Origin: Ariolimax columbianus
Lineage: Eukaryota; Mollusca; Gastropoda; Stylommatophora; Arionidae
Assembly: GCA_036924085.1 (NCBI GenBank)
Contig: JAVGWX010000004.1
Coordinates: 39,096,293-39,160,292, forward strand
DNA length: 64,000 bases
Reading direction: 5' to 3'
Below are positions 30,284 through 41,820 of this stretch, piece by piece (position 1 is the stretch's first letter; the number at the start of each line of letters is the position of its first letter). The position numbers were made by a program, and so were the translations under genes. Under the pieces are notes generated by a model. The model searched no databases and had not been told where the DNA came from. It saw only the letters and a list, made by a program, of their open reading frames with translations.

Positions 30284-30768
30284 AAATACAAAAGAAAACT
30301 AAACCAAATAACAAGAGACAGCTGGAAAAACAAAACAGAAAGCCTCAATTTAGATAAAGAAGAGAACAAACTATGGAAGTTAGTCAGAGCCATGAATGAC
30401 GAAACTCCATCAAACAAACAAATTACCATCAAGCAGGGCGACAACATGCTCACTGGAAAAAAAGCAGCAAACGCCTTTATAGAACATTATGCCAGAGCAA
30501 ATCACATTGATGTCCCTACAGACAGGCATACAGACATTAGTGAAGTACAAAAGAGCCACGACAACATCAATATGACACCAGAGGAGCACATGATGGCAAA
30601 ACTAACAATGAATGAAATGGAAGAGGCCATGAGAACTTCAAAGAAAAAGAAATCGCCCGTAAAAGTTGGGGTAACAAACGAAATGCTGATGGGGCTGGAC
30701 CAAACAGCATAGAGGAAGTTACTATCAGTCCTGAACCAAAGCTGAAAAAGGGGAATTGTACTGCAGGC

Positions 30769-31486
30769 ATGGAAAGATGCTGTAATTATACCAGTATCAA
30801 AGAAAGAAAAAGATCGAGCAGATCCAAATGGATACAGGCCTATCAGTCTACTGAGCTGTGTAGGCAAACTGATGGAATGGAGCGTATGATAAACACCAGA
30901 CTGATGTGGCATCTGGAAGAAAAACACATACTAATTCCACAGCAAGCAAGCTTTAGACAGCACAGATCCACTGAGGACCAGATCACTCTCATAGCCCAGG
31001 AAATAGAGGATGCTTACCAGGAGAAAAAGCATACAGTAGCAGTTTGGGTGGATTTAGATAAGGCATTTGACAAGGTGTGGAAAGAGGCACTTAAAGTCAA
31101 GCTACGAAGAAGTGAAGTTTGTGGGAAAATGTACAGATGGATCAGCCACTACCTCGAAAACAGAACAGCCAGAGTTCAAGTACAAGGGATAAAAGATGAT
31201 ACTTGAGCAGGGTGTACCCCAAGGGGGAGTAATGGCACCCACACTTTTCTTGGTGTATATAAACAACATCACAGAGAATATACCAAGAAGAGTACACAGC
31301 TCCATGTTTGCAGACGATCTGGCTATGTGGACCTCTGAGAAAAATCTCACCATAGCAAGAAATCGGATGCAGCAGGCCTTAACATCGCTGGAGGAGTGGG
31401 CGAACTCATGGCTGGTCAAAATAAATGAGGAAAAAACAACATGTACGATATTCTCGCTTTCAAACAAACACCAGAATAAGTCTTAA
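30769..31486 (+). pseudogene. Copy A reverse transcriptase
   Basis: Pieces read in shifted frames: EEKHILIPQQASFRQHRSTE, VAVWVDLDKAFDKVWKEA (first catalytic aspartate), EQGVPQGGVMAPTLFLVYIN, and MFADDLAMWTSEKN (catalytic FADD in place of the common YADD). Frames change at ~30710 and ~31200. Confidence 0.88.
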
Positions 31487-31757
31487 CGGCAAATATCTGC
31501 GGCCAAACGATAACCTAAACTACCTGAGAGTCACATTTGATAGGCACATGACATGGAAAAGTCAGATCGAGAGAACAATTGTAGAACTTGAAAAGATTAC
31601 AAAACTGCAATCCATGACCGACAGAAGAGACTGCAGAGCCCAGCAGCAAGCAGAGAAACTCAGAAGACTGACTGACCATCCAATGCATTAGAGACTAAAT
31701 AGATTTGGAAATGGGAGACTAAAGCGGAGAAACATTGCAGAAATAGCCAAAGCAAAG

Positions 31758-32681
31758 ATGAACGAAGACCCTATAAACACATTTACAAAACCAAAGCCCA
31801 TCCCTACTGTACGCAAACCTACCTGGCAGCAGCATATATTTCCGATGGTGGCAGAAAATATACCAGGTATTGGAAACAAGAACAGCCAGACTGAAAAAGA
31901 AAGAAGAGACATAACCCTGAGGTACATAACGAAAAACTACCCAAGCATGGACTGGACCCATGCATACACCGACGGTTCTGTAACAAACACAACACAGAAT
32001 GGAGGGACAGGGGTATTCCTGAGCCTACCAAATGGTAAAAAAATAACACTGTCAGTGGCAACTGGAAAATACTCAAGCAATTTCAGAGCGGAGGCAGAGG
32101 CACTGAGGGCGGCAGTAGAAGAAATGGTGACAGGCAAAAGAAATGAAAGCCAGATAGTCCTGTTTACAGATGCCCTGGCCGTAGTCACAACACTAAAAAG
32201 CCAGAAAAATACTGAACTTAATGATTTAAGAGCAGTACTCTGTCAACTATGCCAGCAGTCCGCACCAAAAAGAGTAGTGGTACAGTGGGTTCCATCCCAT
32301 TGTAACATCCAAGACAACGAAGAGGCAGACAGACTGGCAAAAGAAGGTGCAAGACTACCACAACCAGATTCTAGTGTGACCTATGAAGAGTCCAAAAGGC
32401 TTATTAGAGCCAGGTACATGGCCAAATGGAAAACAGAACATACTGGCTACATAAAAAATGATGCCTATTACCAATTGAACAGAAGAGAGCAGGTCGTGGT
32501 CTTCAGACTCCGCACAAGCCACAACAGACTGAGGTACCACCTATTCAATAAACTGAAGATAGGTGGCACTGACGAATGCAGTTGTGGTACCGGAAAAATG
32601 ACGCTGAACATCTGCTGCAAAACTGCCCGAAATACGAGGACCAGAGAAAGCACATGTGGCCATCACCAGTGGCAACACTAG
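31758..32681 (+). pseudogene. Copy A RNase H domain
   Basis: A 307-residue frame with the four acidic positions of RNase H1-type domains in context: AYTDGSVTN, FRAEAEALRAAVEE, LFTDALAVVTT and SHCNIQDNEEADRLAKEG. The 3' end starts a cysteine motif (ECSCGTGKM), then shifts frame. The fold is intact by motif, but it is cut off from the RT by stops. Confidence 0.88.
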
Positions 32682-32789
32682 ACAAGCTCTGTGGCAGTGT
32701 CGACAGCCTCAGGATGACTGCTGCTTTTTTCGAAAAAATACAGGTTGATGTCTGACATCGTACGAAGAAGAAGAAGAAGAAGAATTGAA

Positions 32790-33019
32790 TATTGAGAAAT
32801 AATCGAACAAATATAGACGTTTACATATTTTGAACAAAATATGCCCACATTGAGACAGAAATTATAACAAGGATCGCATTGGCAAATAGGTCTTCAGAGA
32901 AAAACAGAAATTGCTAACCTCAAAGAATATTGGGATAGAACTAAGGAAAAGAAAAATCACTACTCATATATGGTCAAATACAATGGTAGAATGAAGTGAC
33001 AGACAGAAGATCTAATGGT
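32790..33019 (+). mobile_element. RTE-like fragment (family R3), left part
   Basis: Closely matches the reverse complement of 34760-34990 (TTCAGAGAAAAACAGAAATT, TACTCATATATGGTC). It therefore belongs to the same retrotransposon as the minus-strand copy at 33995-35620 and leads directly into the 39-bp array. Confidence 0.75.
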
Positions 33020-33487
33020 AATGTCCTCACTGAGATAGGCACACAAAGACAGATTTGTAATGTCCTCACTGAGATAGGCACACAAAGACAGATTTGTAAT
33101 GTCCTCACTGAGATAGGCACACAAAGACAGATTTGTAATGTCCTCACTGAGATAGGCGCACAAAGACAGATTTGTAATGTCCTCACTGAGATAGGCGCAC
33201 AAAGACAGATTTGTAATGTCCTCACTGAGATAGGCGCACAAAGACAGATTTGTAATGTCCTCACTGAGATAGGCACACGAAGACAGATTTGTAATGTCCT
33301 CACTGAGATAGGCACACGAAGACAGATTTGTAATGTCCTCACTGAGATAGGAGCACAAAGACAGATTTGTAATGTCCTCACTGAGATAGGCACACGAAGA
33401 CAGATTTGTAATGTCCTCACTGAGATAGGTGCACAAAGACAGATTTGTAATGTCCTCACTGAGATAGGGGCACAAAGACAGATTTGG
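33020..33487. repeat. 39-bp minisatellite derived from RT codons
   Basis: Twelve units of exactly 39 bp (AATGTCCTCACTGAGATAGG + CACACAAAGACAGATTTGT) with few substitutions (GCACAAAG or GCACACGAAG variants). In the frame of the flanking element each unit reads NVLTEIG(T/A)(Q/R)RQIC, and the last reads RQIW and runs into WKMIQKGRFSWLGH, a conserved RT C-terminal motif. Confidence 0.95.
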
Positions 33488-33621
33488 AAAATGATACAGA
33501 AAGGAAGATTCAGTTGGCTGGGACACAATTTGCAACATGAAAGTGTTCTACAGAAGATACTGGAGGGCAAGATCAAGGGAAAACACGGAAGGAAGGAAGT
33601 GATCAAGTCAAACTGTTTAAC
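33488..33621 (+). pseudogene. RTE-like fragment (family R3), right part
   Basis: Encodes KMIQKGRFSWLGHNLQHESV and LQKILEGKIKGKHGRK, the WIGHxLRH...EGKxEGKRGRG motif near the end of such reverse transcriptases. It is in frame with the minisatellite. Confidence 0.8.
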
Positions 33622-33850
33622 CGGGATGGCCTGGGCTAGTGATTAAGTGGCACGGCTCATAATCTGAAGGTGCTGGGTTCGCTCCCTATCACAGCACCGG
33701 CCGTTACCCCAGGGAAGCAAACCCTTAAAAAATACAGCAGGAAGCAGACCCTTACATAAAATGCATGCCGAAGTCGAATGTACTTGGCCAAAAGATGCAG
33801 AGAAGCTCTGACTTGCTGAAAGAACATCGACAGTCTCTTTATGGGACTGA
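33622..33850 (+). mobile_element. tRNA-derived SINE family F2, copy b
   Basis: A box CTGGGCTAGTGATTAAGTGG, B box GGGTTCGCTCCC, body AAATGCATGCCGAAGTCG. It lacks the poly-A end. Confidence 0.85.
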
Positions 33851-33994
33851 ATTCGCAACACATAAATTAGACGCGGAACTGCCCTAAATGTAACCTCATG
33901 GTGGCCCCCCTACGATATCAAATGCCCACACCGACGTCTATCAATGAGATGAAGAGCTGACATCAGGCCCTTCCCTTGCCTGATATATATAAAA

Positions 33995-35620
33995 AGATTT
34001 AGTTGATCAGTCCTAAGACTGGTTGTAAATTTGTCTGAGCATATCTTTCCATTTGACCCTATCATCTGGGATCAAGATGCTGAGCAGCACATGAGCTGCA
34101 GTGGTTAGCGACCCATAGCTGACTGCTAGCGTCAGGGCCAGCGAACCATAGCTGCCAAGACCCTTCTACACCTCCACGCGGTGATCCTGTATAACAGGCT
34201 GCAGCAGGGCAGACTGGCTAAGGAGAAGGGATTGAAGAGGGAATGCTAACCCGGTACTAAAAAAATGCTTGCTGAAGTCGGATGTGTTGGACCGAAAGAT
34301 GCAAATATCGCAGCCAAGCTGTAAACTACGACACAACGCATTCCGTTTTCTGGACTACATTCTGCTACTTGAGCCCTTTCAGGGTTTGGTAGTGGGAGAT
34401 TGAGAACGAACGAAGTATAAGAAGAAGAAGACCTTATCATCTGAAGTTTTCTTCATTTCAGCATAGATTCGTACTTTAATGTCTATGCATGCCTGAGATG
34501 TAATGATGAGTCTTGTTAGCCCAATTACTCTTTACCCACGGATCTTGCCATCCAGTAATTTTTGCAGAAGACTTTCATTGCCGCATTTTCTGTCTCATCC
34601 AACTCAATCTTCATTTCTGTACAATTTTCAATATTTAATTTTGTGTGCCTACCTCATTGAGGTCATTATCATTGATATTTTTTCTGTCCAACTCACGCTT
34701 TATATTCTATGATACACCCCATTTTAAACAGGTTCAGCCTTTTTTCATTCTCTTTGCCAGATTCAATCCTTTATGACCATATATGAGTAGCAGTTATTAT
34801 TTTCCTCAGCTCAATCCTGATAATCTTTGAGGTTAGCAATTTCTGTTTTTCTCTGAAAGCCTCCTTTGTAAATGCAATCCTTATCCTAATTTCCGTTTTA
34901 TTGTGGACATATTTTGTCCCAAATATGTAAACGTCTGTACTTGTTCAATTATTTCTCAATTGGTGATTATATACATGTGCCTGTGGTGCTTAGCTATTAC
35001 CATAGTCTTTGTTTTCAATTTGTTAATTTTCATGCCAAACTCTTTGGCTGTGCTGTTAATTTTTTCAAGCAGTCTTTGCAACATTGCTACTGATCCTCCC
35101 TCCATGGCTTGATCATTGTCATATTTGGTGGCATTAACTTTAATACCATTGACTTTGACACCCCTAGTAAAGCTCCAAACAACTTTTTCCATCATCATCT
35201 CAGAATATGCATTATAGAGACTATGTGCAAGCAAGCAACCTTGTACACCCTACCTTATTGAAACTGGATCTGTTAGTCCCTCTGCGATTGATATAATTTT
35301 CCTCTTGATTTTCATACAGTTTTAGATTAACCTAATGGTTGGTCTCTCTATACCTATTTGTTGCAACATCTGAACAATTTTGTTCTAGGGGACTCAATCA
35401 TAGACTTTCTTGTAATCAATAAAACAGGTAAATAGTGGTCGTCCTTGATTACTCATTCTTTCTACAAGAAGCCGCAATGATCCGATGACATTCAGTGCAC
35501 CTCTGGGCTTGCAAAATCAAAAATTGTAACCTTCTAACATCTTCTCTATTTTGCCATCGATTCTCTTCTTAATTATCTTTAATAGAAGTAAAGATGCATG
35601 TGGTTTACAAATTATCATTC
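33995..35620 (-). mobile_element. RTE-like non-LTR copy (family R3), interrupted by a SINE
   Basis: The minus strand shows NAYSEMMMEKVVWSFTRGVK, VNGIKVNATKYDNDQ (the catalytic YADD decayed to YDND), LLEKINSTAKEFGMKINK and LKTKTMVIAK, then sequence shared with 32790-33019. Upstream are decayed palm motifs. Stops throughout. SINE F1 copy 4 sits at 34069-34431. Confidence 0.8.
34069..34431 (+). mobile_element. SINE family F1, copy 4
   Basis: Full-length from GGATCAAGATGCTGAG to CGAAGTATAAGAAGAAG. Duplication CC(C/T)TATCATCTG at 34057-34068 and 34432-34443. Its tail is GAA-rich rather than CCAAG. Confidence 0.88.
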
Positions 35621-35729
35621 AGAATAGGTCGCATTCTATTACATTACATTTTTGGGGCAAAGGAATTATTATTGATGTTGTGTGTTTCTTTGGGTATATT
35701 CCATTGCTGCCAATATCATTCACAAACCT

Positions 35730-35957
35730 GGGGATGGCTTGGGCTAGTGGTCAAGTGGCACGGCTCACAACCCACAGGTGCTGTGTTCGATACCCATCAC
35801 AGCACTGGCCGTTACCCCGGGGAAGCAAACCCTTAGAAAATGCAGGAGGAAGCAGACCCTTACATAAAATGCATGCTGAAGTTAAATGCACTGGGCCGAC
35901 AGGCGCAAAATAAAAATCACAGTGCAACGCACACCGCCTTGGGGATTAGAGAAATGG
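35730..35957 (+). mobile_element. tRNA-derived SINE family F2, copy c
   Basis: A box TTGGGCTAGTGGTCAAGTGG, B box GTGTTCGATACCC, body GGGGAAGCAAACCCTTAG and GCTGAAGTTAAATGCACTGG. Confidence 0.87.
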
Positions 35958-37028
35958 TGGTGAACACAAATAAACAATTATTTTTTTTAAATTCACAAGC
36001 CTAAACAGTAAATTTTATAAAGTCTCTCCCCCTGTTTAAAAGTTTGAAAACCCTTCCAACCTTCCCATAAAATGTTAAAACACATTGTGACAGTTGTGAA
36101 GACCCCTGTAAATTGTGAGGCATATAGCTGTATCTTGTTTAGCTTGTAGCTAAATCTGGCACTGCATTTGTTGAAAATCTCTCAAATCAATTCCTCTACA
36201 ATTATACAGGAACAGGGAAAAGAATAACTCATTTTCTTTGTTATTGGAAAGAAAATAAATCGTATTATCAACACAAACACAGACATTTATGCACAACATT
36301 GCCAGTAGTAAAAAAACTGGAAGTTGAGTTTTACATTACAAATTCTTTCCAATACATCCCAATTTGTAGCTTGCCATATCTTAACTAAGAGTTTGAAGTG
36401 CTTCATAATTTTCACTCAGAAATACATTTCATTTATAAATCTGTGTTAATACTTAATACTTGCTATAAATAATAATAAAACATAATTCAAGTGATATATT
36501 TTTTATTAAACATTCACAAACTTCACATTGTCTCTCCAATCAAACTCACTCTGGAATGGTTATCATGACTTTATGTTGGACAGGAGAAAACTTGGAATTA
36601 TAAATACAACAAACAATAATATTGATACATGTGAACAAATTTACAACAATGAAAAAGCTAATACACAAATTAACCGCAGTCTACTTCAACCCTCATCTAA
36701 ATATATGGGAAACAAAAAAAACAAAAAAGAGATTGACTAAATAAACATGAATGTATTAACAATCTATCTATCTGTCTGTCTATATATATATATATTTTGT
36801 TGTTGTTGTTGTTTTGTTTGTTTTATAAAAATCAATTAATGAATCACATGGTTTTCTGTAGTGTGTGGGTTATCCTGATTGGGCTGAAGAGTCTGGCAGT
36901 GCAATGTAATATACATGCATACCTCTTCTATATCAGCTCTGTTCACATATTACAGAGACCTGCTGGTTAATCCTGATACCTTGCAGCATCAACAGGCATG
37001 AGCTGAAACATTATTTTCACATCACTTT
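35958..37028. other. AT-rich DNA without a recognised feature
   Basis: Very AT-rich, with a (TA)n run at ~36780-36795 and a (GTT)n run at ~36797-36830. No exon or transposon motif seen. Confidence 0.5.
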
Positions 37029-37042
37029 ATTCCCTTGGTGCT

Positions 37043-37391
37043 AAGATGCTGAGCAGCGCATGAGCTGCAGTGGTCAGCGGCCCATAGCTGACTGCTAGCG
37101 TCAGGGCCAGTGAAACAGAGCTGGCTTGACCCTTCTACACCTCCACGCCGTGATCCTGGATAACAGGCTGCAACAGGGCAGTCTGGCTAAGGAGAAGAGA
37201 TCAAAGAGAGAATGCTAACCCGGTACTCAAAAAATTCTTGCTGAAGTCGGATGTGTTGGAACGAAAAGTGCAAATATCGCAGTCAAGCTGTAAACTACGA
37301 CACAACGCATTCCGTTCTCTGGACTACATTCTGCTACTTAAGTCCTTTTAGGGTTTGGTAGTGGGAGATTGAGAATGAACGAAGCCAAGCC
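37043..37391 (+). mobile_element. SINE family F1, copy 5
   Basis: Perfect 14-bp duplication ATTCCCTTGGTGCT at 37029-37042 and 37392-37405. Begins AAGATGCTGAGCAGCG and ends GAAGCCAAGCC. The best-defined copy for marking the element's ends. Confidence 0.92.
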
Positions 37392-37469
37392 ATTCCCTTG
37401 GTGCTTATATTTATTATACATTTTGTTCTGAAGTCGGTGCAACTGACTACTGGAAATAATTATTTATGG

Positions 37470-37866
37470 AAGCACAACTAAAATAACCATGTCTTGGAGC
37501 AAAGCACAACTAAAATATTTATTTTTGTCAGCACAAATAAAATAATTAGGTCTGGCAGCACAACCAAAATAATGATGTCTTGGAGCAAAATTAAAATAAT
37601 TATGTTTGGGAGCACAACAAAATTAGTTATTTATGGAAGCACAGTAAAAATAATTTTTTATGGAAGCACAACCAAAATAATTGGCATTAAGCGCAACTAA
37701 AGTAATTCTATATGGAAGGACAACTGAAATAATTATGTTTGGAAGCACAACTTAAGCAATTCTTTATGGAATGACAAGTAAAATAATTATCTTGGAGCAC
37801 AACTAAAATAATTATCTTGGAGCACAACTAAAATAATTATGTTTGAGAGCACAACTAAAATAATTA
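37470..37866. repeat. Imperfect ~27-bp AT-rich minisatellite
   Basis: About 14 units around AGCACAACTAAAATAATTAT followed by GTTTGG or TTATGG. Unit length and sequence vary. Confidence 0.85.
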
Positions 37867-38109
37867 TAATAATCACAACATATGATTGGGCTGCAGTAAA
37901 ACTCATTTCTGATTTACAAGCAATGTTCAAAAGCAGTTTGACATGAAAACAGAAAAAACACATGTACCAACAACTTAACCTAAATAGACCTTCATCAAGT
38001 ACTAGACAAAAGAAAACAGCACAAATAAAAACAGCAAACTTGGTTGCCTGAATATCAGTATTAAGAATATTAATAAACTTAGTACAAACAAGTGCTCAGA
38101 TTTTAGAAA

Positions 38110-38460
38110 TAAACCTTATGAACAACATTATTAAGATACTGCTTAAAATTATACAGGAGAGAATTAGATATTGAGTAGACAACGATGTTCAGGGTGGGCT
38201 ATTTGGATTTAGACCGAACAGAGGAACAGGAGAAACAATATTCTGTTACTCTAGGAGAAAAATATACAGAAGTACAGAAAATTATTTGTGTGCACTTTAT
38301 AGACCACAAAAACGTCTTTGAGTCCTATGTGAGAAATTAATTACATGTCTGGAAAAGATATGAACTTCATAGATTATGCATTGTTAAGGAAATACACATA
38401 GGCGGAGCATTATAGTCGTAGTCCGCATTCCTGAAAACTGGTGGACACAACAATGTGACA
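38110..38460 (+). pseudogene. Non-LTR reverse transcriptase relic
   Basis: Broken frames give LLKIIQERIRY, GGLFGFRPNRGTGETIF (the RT GFRxGRGT motif) and ENYLCALYRPQK near the first catalytic aspartate, which is lost (YRP in place of a VDF-type motif). Confidence 0.7.
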
Positions 38461-38501
38461 TTCTTGTGGTTTAATAACTATAAGCGTAAACTTGCTGCTC
38501 C

Positions 38502-38519
38502 CCCCCCCCCCCCCCCCCC
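38502..38519. repeat. Poly-C run
   Basis: Eighteen consecutive C residues. Confidence 0.95.
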
Positions 38520-38566
38520 TTCCCCATGAGATAGACTGAGTAAAACGTTTGGTTCAATATGGTATA

Positions 38567-38856
38567 GGAGCGCATGAGCTGCAATGATCAGCAATCCATA
38601 GCTGACTGCTAGCATCAGGGTCAGCGAACCAAAGCTGCTAAGACCCTTCTACACCTCCACGCGGTGATCCTGGATAACAGACTGGCTAAGGAGAAGGGAT
38701 CGAACTTGCTGAAGTCGGATGTGTTGAACCAAAAGGTGCAAATATCGCAGTCAAGCTGTAAACTACGACAACGCATTCCGTTCTCTTGACTACACTCTGC
38801 TACTTAAGCCCTTTCAGGGTTTGGTAGTGGGAGATTGAGAACGAACGAAGCCAAGC
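38567..38856 (+). mobile_element. SINE family F1, copy 6
   Basis: Duplication CAATATGGTATA at 38555-38566 and 38857-38868. 5'-shortened (begins GGAGCGCATGAGCTG), with an internal ~40-bp deletion between GAAGGGATCGAA and CTTGCTGAAG. Ends CCAAGC(C). Confidence 0.9.
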
Positions 38857-38972
38857 CAATATGGTATAACATTGGTCAGGAAAAAATTTACATATATATT
38901 TCTCTGATTTCTCTCAAATAATTTTGTTCTATTCCACGATTGGAGGAGAGAAGACTCAATTCCTGTCAGACA

Positions 38973-39174
38973 AAACATACTGATTAGACTATGTTAGTCA
39001 CGGTCAGGTGAAACATACTGATTAGACTATGTTAGTCACGGTCAGGTGAAACATACTGATTAGACTATGTTAGTCACAGTCAGGTGAAACATACTGATTA
39101 GACTATGTTAGTCACGGTCAGGTGAAACATACTGATTAGACTATGTTAGTCACGGTCAGGTGAAACATACTGAT
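38973..39174. repeat. 38-bp tandem repeat
   Basis: Five nearly identical units (AAACATACTGATTAGACTAT + GTTAGTCACGGTCAGGTG) plus a 12-base partial. Confidence 0.96.
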
Positions 39175-39224
39175 AAAGACCTCACCTCACTTCTAAGCAG
39201 TTCTCCCTGACAATAGGCTGTTTC

Positions 39225-39450
39225 ATGACAGTCTGGCTAATGAAATGGGAATAGGCACTGTGATCCCCATAGTAGAGAGCATACTGAGGAGCCTTGCATT
39301 GCACTGCAGCTAGCCAGGAGGACCCACGGCACCTTCTCAGGAATGCCTCAGGTTGTGAAGAGAGCCACTTAACCTACTAACCAAATATAATCGTCAAGAG
39401 TACCCTACTCAAATACGAGTGGCATTAGCAGCTACAACAACAATCCCACT
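39225..39450 (-). mobile_element. SINE family F6, copy 2
   Basis: The minus strand matches the body of 10922-11165 (GTTGTTGTAGCTGCTAATGC; GGGTCCTCCTGGCTAGCTGC). Confidence 0.6.
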
Positions 39451-39494
39451 TTTGGCCTCTTCTCCATTAGATTCTGAAACCACTCCTCAATTAC

Positions 39495-39765
39495 ACCAAA
39501 TCCCATACTGGTAAAGTAAAATCCCGTAGTAGACACTGTTGTCAACGATGAAGTGCTAAGAAACTTCAATGTACTGTCCCAGCTTTTTATGAGGGGGGAA
39601 AATGGGGTGGTTAGCTCCCATCCTCACTGACTTTCCTTCCCTAACAGTGAACCAGGCATTCATATTCAGCTGAATCAACTGAAGTTGACCAACAAAATGG
39701 ATTGAACCTTGTACCTTTACCCTGCTAAGCAAGTATTCTCCCACTGCTCAATCGTGATAAATATG
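39495..39765 (-). mobile_element. tRNA-derived SINE family F5, copy 1
   Basis: The minus-strand head has GAGCAGTGGGAGAATACTTG (A-box-like) and AAGGTTCAATCC (B box). The body is shared with 45590-45815 and 46340-46600. Confidence 0.6.
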
Positions 39766-39843
39766 AAATTATTGGCAATTGAAGAGACTATATTTTATTG
39801 ACACAAATTTTGCCACCACTGTAAACCCATGTACCAATCATAT

Positions 39844-40086
39844 TTTTTTTTTTTTGGGCGTTCGCCTTATTTAAGGCGTGTGTGCGTTACACTGTGGTTT
39901 TTATTTTGCGCCTGTCGGCCCAGTGCATCCGACTTCAGCATGCATTTTATGTAAGGGTCTGCTTCCTCCTGCATTTTCTAAGGGTTTGCTTCCCCGGGGT
40001 AACAGCCGGTGCTGTGATGGGGATCGAACCCAGCACCTTCTGGTTGTGAGCCGTGCCACTTAACCACTAGGCCACGCCGTCCCCAC
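39844..40086 (-). mobile_element. tRNA-derived SINE family F2, copy d
   Basis: Perfect 13-bp duplication GTACCAATCATAT at 39831-39843 and 40087-40099. The minus strand begins GGGGACGGCGTGGCCTAGTG with B box GGGTTCGATCCCC and ends in poly-A. The best copy of family F2. Confidence 0.93.
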
Positions 40087-40184
40087 GTACCAATCATATA
40101 ACTAGACTGACTTGTCCACGCACTGTGAGGAAATAAACAATTTGATGTATATTCTTGCTTATTTACTTTTCCACCCTTCTGTCC

Positions 40185-40524
40185 AAGTGCATGAGCTGCA
40201 GTGGTCAGCGACTCATAGCTGACTGCTAGCATCAGGGCCAGCGAACCAAAGCTGCAAAGACCCTTCTACACCTCCATGCGGTGATCCTGGATAATAGGCT
40301 GCAGCAGGGCAGACTGGCTAAGGAGAAGAGATCGAAGAGAGAATGCTAACCCGGTACTCAAAAAATGCTTGCTGAAGTCGGATGTGTTGGATCGAAAGGT
40401 GCAAATATCACAGTCAAGCTGTAAACTATGACACAACGCATTCCGTTCTCTGGACTACATTCTGCTACTTAAGCCCTTTCAGTGTTTGGTAGTGGGAGAT
40501 TGAGAATGAACAAAGCCAAGCCAT
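40185..40524 (+). mobile_element. SINE family F1, copy 7
   Basis: Duplication CCTTCTGTCC at 40175-40184 and 40525-40534. Begins AAGTGCATGAGCTGCAG and ends AAGCCAAGCCAT. Confidence 0.9.
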
Positions 40525-40534
40525 CCTTCTGTCC

Positions 40535-41029
40535 TGTTAAAGTCAGAGGAAGCTTGAATTGCTTTTCTTGGTACAAGTATGTTACGTTGCTTGTGATCCC
40601 ATGTGTTGTCATTGGATTTTGTTAGTGTCATCTATCAATACGCCACATGGTCTTCCTCGTGTCTTGTAGTGAGATCTTTCTATGTTATGTGCATGTAAAT
40701 TCTATCAGTTCTGGCTCCTTTTCACCAGTTCCACTGACATTCTATGTTCCTGTTTTAGTCAAGTGGCTATTCTGTAGTGCTTTAAAGTTTCAAGCCCATA
40801 ATTTGTTGATCTGTTCATGTATGCTCCTTTACCATTTTCGTAACAAAACGATATACCTTGTTGGCTTGGTTGACCAGTCAAAGCACTGCCATTTCTCCAT
40901 TTACCAGTGATGTTTCAGGGTAACCCCATATTTCTACTTGTTTCCATCTCATATGATGTGGACATGGTATTAGACTATACTTATGACCAACTATAAAAAT
41001 TACTTGCATGCTGACAAACTAATAAAAGA
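40535..41029. other. No recognisable feature
   Basis: AT-rich unique-looking DNA. Confidence 0.4.
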
Positions 41030-41820
41030 ACAGGCCGCATGCTGAAGATGTAAAATGTATTTTTCGAATTGACGGAATACTATAGGTGCATGCAATTACT
41101 TAACACTGAACATATACAAAAACTTCATGCTGAAGATGTACACAAACTGCCTCAATGCTGAAGATTTACACAAACTGCCTCACTGCTGAAGATGTATAAA
41201 AACTACATGAATGTTGAAGATTTATAAAAACTATCTGAATGCTGAAGATGTGTAAAAACTTCATTGATGCTGAAGATGTATAAAAGTACTAAAACACCGA
41301 ACATATAAAATTACATGAATGCTGAAGATGTTTACAAACTACCGGAATACTGAAGATGTATAAAAACTACCTTGATGCTGAAGATGTATAAAAGTACAAA
41401 AATACTAAACATATATAAAACTACCTGAATGATGAATATGTACAAAAACTTCTGAACTGCAAATTGTTATAAAAAAAACTACTGAAGCATTCAATACGTA
41501 AACAAATTATCTGCGTGATGAACATGTATACAAATTACTTGCATGCTGAACAAATATAAAAATTACTTGCAAACTGAACACGTATACAAAATTACCTGCA
41601 CACTGAATAAGTATAAAAATTACCTGCACACTGAACATGTTATAAAAATTACCTGCACACTGAACATGTTATAAAAATTAGATTCACACTGAACATGTTA
41701 TACAAATTACCTGCACACAGAACATGTTATAAAAACTACCTGGATGCTGAGCATGTATAAAGAAACTACCTGCGTTATGAAGATGTACCAACAAAATATA
41801 TGTATAATATGAAGACGTAC
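41030..41820. repeat. Imperfect ~28-bp AT-rich minisatellite
   Basis: Roughly 28 units of TGCTGAAGATGTATAAAAAC + TACCTGAA type, drifting along the array to ACATGTTATAAAAATTACCT + GCACACTGA. The gradual change suggests expansion from different sub-units. Confidence 0.88.

Larger units (their letters stand above)
30284..32785 (+). mobile_element. RNase H-bearing non-LTR retrotransposon, copy A
   Basis: A 2.5-kb 5'-truncated copy with a (GAA)n tail (32762-32781). Reverse transcriptase, RNase H and a 3' cysteine motif follow in order. It starts within the linker found at ~50470 of copy B. AATTGAA-rich sequence on both sides suggests an imperfect target duplication. Relative to copy B, ~240 bp of the thumb are missing near 31577. 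Stops and shifts inactivate it. The RT-RNase H order and simple-repeat tail fit the I/Nimb-type group, but I cannot fix the clade by eye. Confidence 0.87.

Noticed and set aside
32974..33606. Minus-strand frames of 192-210 residues
   Set aside because: Shadows of the 39-bp repeat whose meaningful frame is the plus-strand RT-derived one.
28677..40086. True tRNA genes at the A/B-box heads
   Set aside because: The heads lack convincing cloverleaf stems and are followed by SINE bodies, poly-A tails and target duplications. I call them SINE heads.
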